DNA from: an uncultured Bacillus sp.
GTDB lineage: Bacteria > Bacillota > Bacilli > Bacillales > Cytobacillaceae
Direction: 5' to 3'
Assembly (NCBI GenBank): GCA_937894355.1
Contig: CALCRD010000087.1
Coordinates: 1-9,360, forward strand
Length of the DNA stretch: 9,360 nt
The position numbers and the translations under genes were made by a program. This document shows, in pieces, positions 4,334 to 9,360 of the stretch (position 1 is the stretch's first letter; each line of letters begins with the position of its first letter). The notes under the pieces were generated by a model. The model ran no database searches and was not told where the DNA came from. It saw only the letters and a list, made by a program, of their open reading frames with translations.

Positions 4334-5934
4334 TGCAGTTGAGACCGTATCAGCAAGAAGCAAAGGAAGCAGTACAGGGGGAGTGGGCTGGCGGGGTTAA
4401 GCGGACCCTGCTGGTCCAGGCTACCGGGACAGGTAAAACGATAGTGTTTTCGTCCATCTCTGAGGATTGTGTTCGGGATGGGGAAAGGGTTCTGATACTC
4501 GCTCACCGGGGCGAACTGCTTAAACAGGCCGCTGATAAGCTACAGGCGGCAACCGGGCTAGGGTGTGCAGTAGAGAAAGCTGAAAACTCCTGCCTAGACA
4601 GTTGGTACCGGGTAGTGGTGGGTAGTGTTCAGTCCCTGATGGGGGAGAAACGCCTAGCACAGTTCCCGGTCGACTACTTCGACACGATCATCGTTGACGA
4701 GGCTCACCATTGCCTCTCAGAGAGCTACCAGCGGGTGCTAAGCCACTTCGGGGATGCAAAGGTATTGGGCGTGACTGCTACGCCTGACAGGGGCGATATG
4801 CGCAACCTGGGGCAATACTTTGAAACACTGGCGTATGAATATACCTTACCGAGAGCGATTAAGGAAGGGTACTTATGTAAGATCAAGGCCCAGACCATAC
4901 CCCTCAAGCTAGACCTGACCGGCGTGGGCCAGCAGGCCGGTGATTTCAAGACAAGTGACCTGGGTACTGCTCTGGATCCATACCTGTACCAGATTGCTGA
5001 CGAAATGGCCAAGTATTGCATGGGCCGGAAAACAGTGGTGTTTCTGCCGCTGATTAAGACTAGCCGGAAATTCAGAGATATTTTGGAATCTAAGGGGTTC
5101 CGGGCGGCTGAGGTGAACGGGGAGAGCCAGGACAGAGCTGAAATATTAAAAGATTTTGAGAGTGATAAATACAATGTATTGACTAACAGTATGTTGCTTT
5201 CCGAAGGCTGGGACAGCCCAGCAGTAGATTGTATTGTGGTGCTAAGACCGACCAAGATCAGGAGTTTGTATTCGCAGATGGTAGGACGCGGAACCCGGCT
5301 CCACCCTGGGAAGGATCACCTACTTCTGCTGGATTTTCTCTGGCATACGGAACGTCACGAACTCTGCCACCCCGCACACTTGATCTGCGAATCGCCGGAA
5401 GTGGCACAGAAAATGACGGAGAACATCGAGGAAGCTGGGGAAGCAGTCGACCTGGAAGAAGCAGAGGAGCAAGCATCTGAGGATGTAGTCGAAGCACGGG
5501 AGGAAGCACTGGCGAAACAACTCCAAGAGATGCGACACAGAAAGCGGAAACTGGTAGATCCCCTACAGTTTGAGATGTCTATCCAAGCTGAGGACTTGTC
5601 GGGGTACATTCCAAGCTTCGGATGGGAGATGTCTCCTCCTACAGAGAAACAACTCAAAGCTCTTGAGAAGTGGGGGATCTTCCCGGATGAAATTAATAAC
5701 GCGGGAAAGGCGTCAAAACTCCTGGACAGATTATCGGTCCGGAGGGCAGCAGGGTTGACCACGCCCAAGCAGATCCGGTTTCTGGAGCGGAAGGGGTTTC
5801 AGCATGTCGGAACCTGGCAATTTGAAACGGCAAAGAAGCTGATAAACCGGATCGCCGCCAATGGGTGGAGAGTGCCGAGGGACATAAACCCGGTGGAGTA
5901 TAAGCCGGAGGAAATAAGGGAGGAAGTAATATGA
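4333..5934 (+). CDS. phage DEAH-type superfamily 2 DNA helicase, 533 aa
   Basis: All core SF2 motifs are visible: motif I QATGTGKT (29-36), Ia AHRGEL (57-62), Ib GSVQSL (97-102), II DEAH (122-125), III TATP (148-151), IV VVFLP (235-239), V near TNSMLLSEGWDSP (284-296) and VI QMVGRGTR (315-322). The two RecA-like lobes end near residue 340. They are followed by a Glu-rich stretch (about 363-400) and a C-terminal extension (about 430-530) with two similar units beginning TEKQLKALEKWG (437) and TPKQIRFLERKG (477). This tail is typical of helicases of Sfi21-type phage replication modules as I recall them. The enzyme presumably unwinds or remodels phage DNA at the origin or fork. ATG 4333 overlaps the DUF669 stop by one base, and the gene ends in an ATGA overlap with the next. 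Confidence 0.92.
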   Translation: MQLRPYQQEAKEAVQGEWAGGVKRTLLVQATGTGKTIVFSSISEDCVRDGERVLILAHRGELLKQAADKLQAATGLGCAVEKAENSCLDSWYRVVVGSVQSLMGEKRLAQFPVDYFDTIIVDEAHHCLSESYQRVLSHFGDAKVLGVTATPDRGDMRNLGQYFETLAYEYTLPRAIKEGYLCKIKAQTIPLKLDLTGVGQQAGDFKTSDLGTALDPYLYQIADEMAKYCMGRKTVVFLPLIKTSRKFRDILESKGFRAAEVNGESQDRAEILKDFESDKYNVLTNSMLLSEGWDSPAVDCIVVLRPTKIRSLYSQMVGRGTRLHPGKDHLLLLDFLWHTERHELCHPAHLICESPEVAQKMTENIEEAGEAVDLEEAEEQASEDVVEAREEALAKQLQEMRHRKRKLVDPLQFEMSIQAEDLSGYIPSFGWEMSPPTEKQLKALEKWGIFPDEINNAGKASKLLDRLSVRRAAGLTTPKQIRFLERKGFQHVGTWQFETAKKLINRIAANGWRVPRDINPVEYKPEEIREEVI

Positions 5935-6197
5935 AAATCCGCAACACGTTGGGAGACTTGAATAATCATTTATTTATGCAGTTGGAACGGCTTAATGATG
6001 AAGATATAAAAGGTGAAAAGCTACAGGAGGAAATACAGAGAGCTAAAGCAGTCTCTAGTATCGCGACGCAGATCATCTCAAACGGCTCTTTGGTACTGAA
6101 AGCAAAAACATTCACGCAAGAATACCTAGTCTATGAAGGCAAGCCTGAAACTAAGGAAATGCCGCACATGTTAAAAGCGTCGTTCCTGGGGGAGTGA
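5931..6197 (+). CDS. conserved small phage protein, 88 aa
   Basis: ATG 5931 overlaps the helicase stop (ATGA) and follows a GGGAGGAAG site (5918-5926). The product starts MKIRNTLGDLNNHLFMQLER and has two amphipathic helices: LNNHLFMQLERLND and GEKLQEEIQRAKAVSSIATQIISNGSLVLKAK. The NTLGDLNNHLF...LERL...G-x-(E/K)L-x-EEI-x-RAKA pattern is familiar from short hypothetical proteins in phages and prophages, often near replication genes. No enzymatic motif is visible. Its tight coupling to the helicase suggests a helicase loader, accessory factor or small DNA-binding protein, but none of these is shown. A four-helix or coiled oligomer would fit the sequence. Confidence 0.8.
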   Translation: MKIRNTLGDLNNHLFMQLERLNDEDIKGEKLQEEIQRAKAVSSIATQIISNGSLVLKAKTFTQEYLVYEGKPETKEMPHMLKASFLGE

Positions 6198-6198
6198 C

Positions 6199-6966
6199 AT
6201 GGCGAGGAAGGTATATACCGAGGAACATATTGCCTACTTAAAAGAAATCGCCCCGGGGCGTTACAACGATGAGATCACCAGGCTGTTTAACGAACGGTTC
6301 GGCATGAACACAACAATAGTGGCGATCCGTTCACTCAAAACAAGACACGGTATCCAATCAGGTGTCCCTAACGCAAGAAAACAGTACACACAAGAACAGC
6401 TTGACTACCTAGAGGAACTGAGCGCGAAAGGACTATTTAATACGGAGATAACGAAGCTGTTTAATAAGAAATTTGGTACCAGCAGAACAGAGAACGCCAT
6501 TCAGAATATGCGAACAAAGTACGGCATTAAGACTAGTGCGCGCAATTACTGGAAAAAGGGACACGAGCCTTGGAACAAAGGGTTAAAAGGGATAAACATA
6601 GGCGGGAAAGAGACGCAGTTCAAGAAAGGGCACAGGCCTCAAAACTACATGCCAGTGGGGTCTGAAAGGATAAACTCGTACGGCTATCAGGACGTAAAAG
6701 TTGCCGATCCGAACGTCTGGAAAGCGAAGCATATCCTGCTGTGGGAAGAAGTTCATGGTCCTGTCCCGGAGAGCCACGTCGTGATCTTCGGAGATGGAGA
6801 CAAGACGAACGTCGTACTTGAAAACTTACTCTTGGTCTCCCGGAAGCAGTTGGTACGGATGAATCAATTAGGGCTAATTCAGAATGATGCAGAGCTGACA
6901 AAAACAGGAATTATCATAGCAGACATCCACAATAAAATGGGGAAACGAAGAAAATCGGAGGGTTAA
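6199..6966 (+). CDS. HNH endonuclease with duplicated N-terminal DNA-binding units, 255 aa
   Basis: Residues 6-53 and 63-112 are two copies of one unit: YTEEHIAYLKE...EITRLFNERFG...AIRSLKTRHGI and YTQEQLDYLEE...EITKLFNKKFG...AIQNMRTKYGI. Each looks like a helix-turn-helix or Myb-like DNA-binding repeat. A NUMOD-like linker follows (KKGHEPWNKGLKG, 119-131; FKKGHRPQN, 141-149). The HNH core comes next: KHILLWEEVHGPVP (177-190), VVIFGDGDKTN (194-204) and ENLLLVSR (208-215). The catalytic candidates are His178, Asp199, Asn204 and Asn209. The classic HxDG is FGDG here, as I recall for many phage members. Such genes are usually free-standing homing endonucleases that nick or cut intron-less rival alleles, although HNH proteins also serve packaging. 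ATG 6199 follows GGGGGAG (6188-6194). Confidence 0.88.
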   Translation: MARKVYTEEHIAYLKEIAPGRYNDEITRLFNERFGMNTTIVAIRSLKTRHGIQSGVPNARKQYTQEQLDYLEELSAKGLFNTEITKLFNKKFGTSRTENAIQNMRTKYGIKTSARNYWKKGHEPWNKGLKGINIGGKETQFKKGHRPQNYMPVGSERINSYGYQDVKVADPNVWKAKHILLWEEVHGPVPESHVVIFGDGDKTNVVLENLLLVSRKQLVRMNQLGLIQNDAELTKTGIIIADIHNKMGKRRKSEG

Positions 6967-6967
6967 T

Positions 6968-9181
6968 ATGGCGAAACTTACCGCCTTAGAATTAATTGAA
7001 CACATAAATCCTGCCCACTTGAATTACCAGGATTGGCTGGCTGTGGGGATGGCGTTACAGGATGCTGGATATACCGCAGCAGATTGGGATAGATGGAGCC
7101 AACGAGACCCTCAGCGATACCACAAGGGTGAGTGCTTCCGGAAGTGGGACAGCTTCCGGGGGTCCTCCAGGCCTGTCACGACCGGCACCCTGGTAGCACT
7201 GGCGAAAGATCAGGGTTGGGTGCCAGAACATAAAGAAACTGGCCCTGGATCTGAACTGGAATGGAACGCAAGCATTGGCCCGGATAACGATTTGAAAATT
7301 ATTGAACCGGCATGGGTAGAAGGGCAGGAAGTTGCTGAACCGGGAACCTGGAACCCAGTTCAGCAACTTACAAAATATTTAGAGACATTATTTGAAGCAT
7401 CTGAAAATGTTGGATATGTATGCAAGAGTTGGGAAAAAGACGGGAAGTTCCTACCGTCAAAAGGGTGCTGGGACCGGACAGCGGGGGAGTTAATCCAGCA
7501 ATTAAACAAGTGTAAAGGCGATATTGGCAGGGTTTTGGGTGATTACAAACCGGAAGTGGGGGCGTGGATTCGGTTCAATCCCCTGGATGGTCAGGGGGTT
7601 AGAAATGAAAATGTTACTGATTTTAGGTTTGCGCTTGTTGAATCTGACGATATGCCGATTGACCAACAAAACGCAATCATTCGGGAATTAGAGTTGCCGG
7701 TGGCGTGTTTGGTCCACTCAGGGAGAAAGTCGCTCCATGCGATAGTCAGAATTGATGCCGGGACTTATGAGGAGTACCGGAAACGAGTTGATTATCTTTA
7801 TGATGTATGTCGAAAAAACGGGCTCAAGGTAGATAGTCAAAACCGGAACCCGTCACGCCTGAGCAGGATGCCGGGGGTGATGCGGGGAGATAAGAAGCAG
7901 TTCCTCGTTGATACCAACCTGGGGAAGGAAAGTTGGGCGGAATGGCAGGACTGGATTGAAGCGGTGAATGACGATCTCCCGGAACCGGAGAACATGGCTT
8001 CGGTGTGGGACAACCTCCCGGATTTGGCTCCGCCGCTGATTGAAGGGGTGCTGAGGCAGGGTCATAAGATGCTCCTAGCTGGTCCCAGTAAAGCAGGGAA
8101 GTCCTTTGCTTTAATTCAGCTGTGTTGTGCGATTGCTGAGGGGCGACAGTGGTTAGCGTGGCGGTGTGCCCAGGGTAGGGTCATGTACGTAAATCTGGAG
8201 TTAGACAGGGCTTCATGTCTGCACAGATTCCAAGATGTTTACCGGTCCCTGGGGTGGGAACCGAGAAGCCTGGGGAATATCGACATTTGGAATTTGCGGG
8301 GGAAGTCGGTTCCAATGGACAGGTTGGCCCCGAAGCTGATTAGGCGGGCTCAGAAAAAAAACTATATAGCCATCATTATCGATCCCATCTACAAAGTTAT
8401 CACAGGGGACGAGAACTCAGCGGACCAGATGGCTAAGTTCTGCAACTCCTTTGACAAGGTATGCACGGAGTTGGGGGCAGCAGTGATCTACTGTCACCAC
8501 CACAGCAAAGGCTACCAGGGGCAAAAACGAAGCATGGACAGAGCTTCGGGGTCGGGGGTGTTTGCCAGGGATCCTGATGCACTGCTAGACTACATCGAAC
8601 TAGACTTAGACAAAGACTTATTGAAGCAGGAGGAGAATAAGGCTGTCTGTGCGGTTTGCAAGGGATGGTTGGACAAGCATGTAGTTGAGTGGCAAGACGA
8701 GGTCTCTCAGGATGCCACCTGCAACGAGAGAGACTTCCTAGCTGAATGCAATCGGTTACTTGGGCAGGACAGCTACCAGGAGATGCTAGATGATGTGTTT
8801 GCCGCTAGGGAAAGAGTTTACCAACGAACGGCTTGGCGGATCGAAGGGACGCTGCGAGAGTTCCCGAAATTCACTCCCGTGAATCTTTGGTTTAACTATC
8901 CAGTCCACCAGATGGACACCGAAGATGTCCTCAAAGATGCGGAATCGGGAAAGGAAAAACCGATCTGGAAAAAGAATTTTGGGAAAAAGAAAACTCCAGA
9001 AGAACGAAAGGCAGAACGTAAAAAAGCACTAGAAATGGCATACGAAGCGTGTGGAATTGACGAGACAATCACCGTAGAAAACCTAGCCGAGTATATGGGA
9101 AAATCGGAAGATACTGTAAGAAGATACATAAAAGAACATGGTGGATTTTGGATTGATGGCGGGGAAGTAGGTAAAAAATGA
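6968..9181 (+). CDS. primase / RepA-like ATPase fusion with PriCT-2 and C-terminal HTH, 737 aa
   Basis: Residues about 15-85 match PriCT-2 (YQDWLAVGMALQDAGY..., DRWSQRDPQRYHKGEC). Residues about 130-320 look like an archaeo-eukaryotic primase core, with acidic ESD (225-227), SGRKSLHA (251-258, His257) and NPSRLSRMPG (294-303). Residues about 350-545 are a RepA-like AAA_25 ATPase: Walker A GPSKAGKS (372-379), VMYVNLELD (405-413), Walker B IIIDP (469-473) and CHHHSKG (509-515). The linker after 660 is basic (KKNFGKKKTPEERKAERKK), and residues about 700-722 form a probable helix-turn-helix (ITVENLAEYMGKSEDTVRRY). The protein should start DNA synthesis by making primers and load or drive unwinding at the origin. 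A GGAGGG site (6957-6962) precedes ATG 6968, 2 nt after the HNH stop. The gene ends beside the repeat array at 9222-9321, a probable binding target of its HTH or primase. Confidence 0.9.
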   Translation: MAKLTALELIEHINPAHLNYQDWLAVGMALQDAGYTAADWDRWSQRDPQRYHKGECFRKWDSFRGSSRPVTTGTLVALAKDQGWVPEHKETGPGSELEWNASIGPDNDLKIIEPAWVEGQEVAEPGTWNPVQQLTKYLETLFEASENVGYVCKSWEKDGKFLPSKGCWDRTAGELIQQLNKCKGDIGRVLGDYKPEVGAWIRFNPLDGQGVRNENVTDFRFALVESDDMPIDQQNAIIRELELPVACLVHSGRKSLHAIVRIDAGTYEEYRKRVDYLYDVCRKNGLKVDSQNRNPSRLSRMPGVMRGDKKQFLVDTNLGKESWAEWQDWIEAVNDDLPEPENMASVWDNLPDLAPPLIEGVLRQGHKMLLAGPSKAGKSFALIQLCCAIAEGRQWLAWRCAQGRVMYVNLELDRASCLHRFQDVYRSLGWEPRSLGNIDIWNLRGKSVPMDRLAPKLIRRAQKKNYIAIIIDPIYKVITGDENSADQMAKFCNSFDKVCTELGAAVIYCHHHSKGYQGQKRSMDRASGSGVFARDPDALLDYIELDLDKDLLKQEENKAVCAVCKGWLDKHVVEWQDEVSQDATCNERDFLAECNRLLGQDSYQEMLDDVFAARERVYQRTAWRIEGTLREFPKFTPVNLWFNYPVHQMDTEDVLKDAESGKEKPIWKKNFGKKKTPEERKAERKKALEMAYEACGIDETITVENLAEYMGKSEDTVRRYIKEHGGFWIDGGEVGKK

Positions 9182-9360
9182 CAAATGTAAAGGCAGTCGT
9201 AAAGTTGCAAAGTCGGTTTTGCGAGTTTGCGCCTCAGAGACGCAAAGTCGAGAATCTTCGAGTTTGCGACTGGCAGACGCAAAGTCGAGAAAAACCGAGT
9301 TTGCGACAGGCGCACGCAAACTATATATATTCTATATATAGGTTTTGCACCTCTGACAAA
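9178..9360 (+). CDS. possible small gene, open to the window edge (doubtful)
   Basis: ATG 9178 overlaps the stop of the primase gene (ATGA), a usual coupling arrangement in this operon, and the frame has no stop before the window edge (61 codons). It starts MTNVKAVVKLQSRFCEFAPQ. Against it, the frame runs through a 37-bp repeat array and an AT palindrome. Because 37 is not a multiple of 3, the repeats give different peptides, so the sequence is not shaped as a repeated protein. The repeat units contain few stop triplets, so openness alone means little. The upstream GTAGGT tract is only a weak ribosome binding site. I judge it more likely non-coding. Confidence 0.25.
   Translation, partial: MTNVKAVVKLQSRFCEFAPQRRKVENLRVCDWQTQSREKPSLRQAHANYIYSIYRFCTSDK
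9222..9321. repeat. three tandem 37-bp-spaced inverted repeats (iteron-like)
   Basis: Three copies of CGAGTTTGCG start at 9222, 9259 and 9296, exactly 37 bp apart. Each is followed after a 9-bp variable spacer by CGCAAA at 9241, 9278 and 9315. Together each copy forms an inverted repeat TTTGCG-N9-CGCAAA. In copies 1 and 2 the right arm extends as CGCAAAGTCGAGAA, and the arms match at 9 of 10 positions. Copy 3 pairs perfectly over 8 bp (AGTTTGCG/CGCAAACT). Copies 1 and 2 agree at 29 of 37 positions. Partial copies lie before (GCAAAGTCGG at 9207, TTTTGCG at 9217). The spacing is about 3.5 helical turns. This looks like a protein-binding iteron array. Confidence 0.85.
9321..9341. repeat. 21-bp AT-rich palindrome next to the iterons
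   Basis: CTATATATA (9321-9329) and TATATATAG (9333-9341) are perfect 9-bp arms around TTC. It joins directly onto the right arm of the third 37-bp repeat. Almost pure A/T, it is a plausible DNA-unwinding element beside an iteron array. It has no GC stem, so it is a poor intrinsic terminator. A promoter -10 region is an alternative reading. Confidence 0.6.

Larger units (their letters stand above)
9204..9342. other. candidate phage replication origin
   Basis: The segment combines a partial repeat, three 37-bp-spaced inverted repeats and an AT-rich palindrome, directly downstream of the primase/ATPase gene. Iterons beside an easily melted tract are the usual layout of origins recognised by an initiator. 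In Sfi21-type phages a repeat-rich non-coding segment near the replication genes is reported to behave as the origin (recalled). The initiator could be the primase/ATPase protein through its C-terminal HTH. This is inferred from layout only. Confidence 0.55.

Noticed and set aside
4725..5255. Long minus-strand open frame opposite the helicase
   Set aside because: It mirrors codons of a clear helicase, has no recognisable motif, and no minus-strand gene organisation exists in this window. The same holds for the minus-strand frames opposite the SMC-like, DUF669 and primase genes.
1398..6966. Anti-phage defence system (ATPase + helicase + HNH nuclease)
   Set aside because: The set is interleaved with Sak4-like, DUF669 and primase genes of a phage replication module, so the replication explanation accounts for all parts without a defence role.
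9222..9321. CRISPR array
   Set aside because: Only three repeats; the 9-bp centres are too short to be spacers, the repeats themselves are paired arms, and no cas gene is nearby.

Overview
The window looks like the early (replication and recombination) region of a tailed phage or prophage of a Gram-positive host. The probable host group is Bacillota, most likely a moderately GC-balanced Clostridia. Evidence for this: every gene is on the + strand; the genes are packed with 1-4 nt overlaps or gaps of only a few bases; Shine-Dalgarno sites are strong (AGGAGG, GGGGAG types); GTG and TTG starts are used; and the protein families are those of Firmicutes siphophage replication modules. No integrase, repressor, structural or lysis gene is present, so I cannot tell an integrated prophage from a free phage.

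Layout. Positions 1-1073 hold the tail of an upstream gene and six small early proteins: two small zinc-ribbon-like proteins, a one-pass membrane protein, a conserved phage protein with a WRVTTN...DHSGNREM core, and an unrecognised protein. Positions 1074-1170 are the only real internal gap; they carry a long imperfect RNA hairpin and a 7-bp-arm inverted repeat before a small acidic protein. From 1398 to 5934 comes the core: an SMC/Rad50-like ATPase, a Sak4-like RecA-fold ATPase, a DUF669 protein (probable ssDNA-binding role) and a DEAH-type SF2 helicase, followed by a small conserved protein (5931-6197). An HNH endonuclease with a duplicated N-terminal DNA-binding unit (6199-6966) sits between the helicase block and a 737-residue primase/ATPase (PriCT-2, primase-polymerase-like, RepA-like ATPase, C-terminal HTH). 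The window ends with three 37-bp-spaced copies of an inverted repeat followed by a 21-bp AT palindrome, a good candidate for the phage replication origin.

How the parts fit. The helicase, primase/ATPase, DUF669 protein and Sak4-like protein form a coherent DNA replication and strand-annealing set, comparable to the NTPase-helicase-DUF669-primase module of Streptococcus thermophilus Sfi21-type phages (recalled, not searched). No DNA polymerase is seen, so host polymerase is probably recruited, unless one lies outside the window. The SMC-like protein has no nuclease partner here.

Most notable points: the repeat array and AT palindrome after the primase; a C-terminal SSB-like acidic tip (DEEAPF) on the Sak4-like protein; the -GEF C-termini of two proteins, whose codons also form the ribosome binding site of the next gene; altered catalytic positions in the SMC-like ATPase; and the structured gap at 1074-1170. 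I see no convincing novel defence system.
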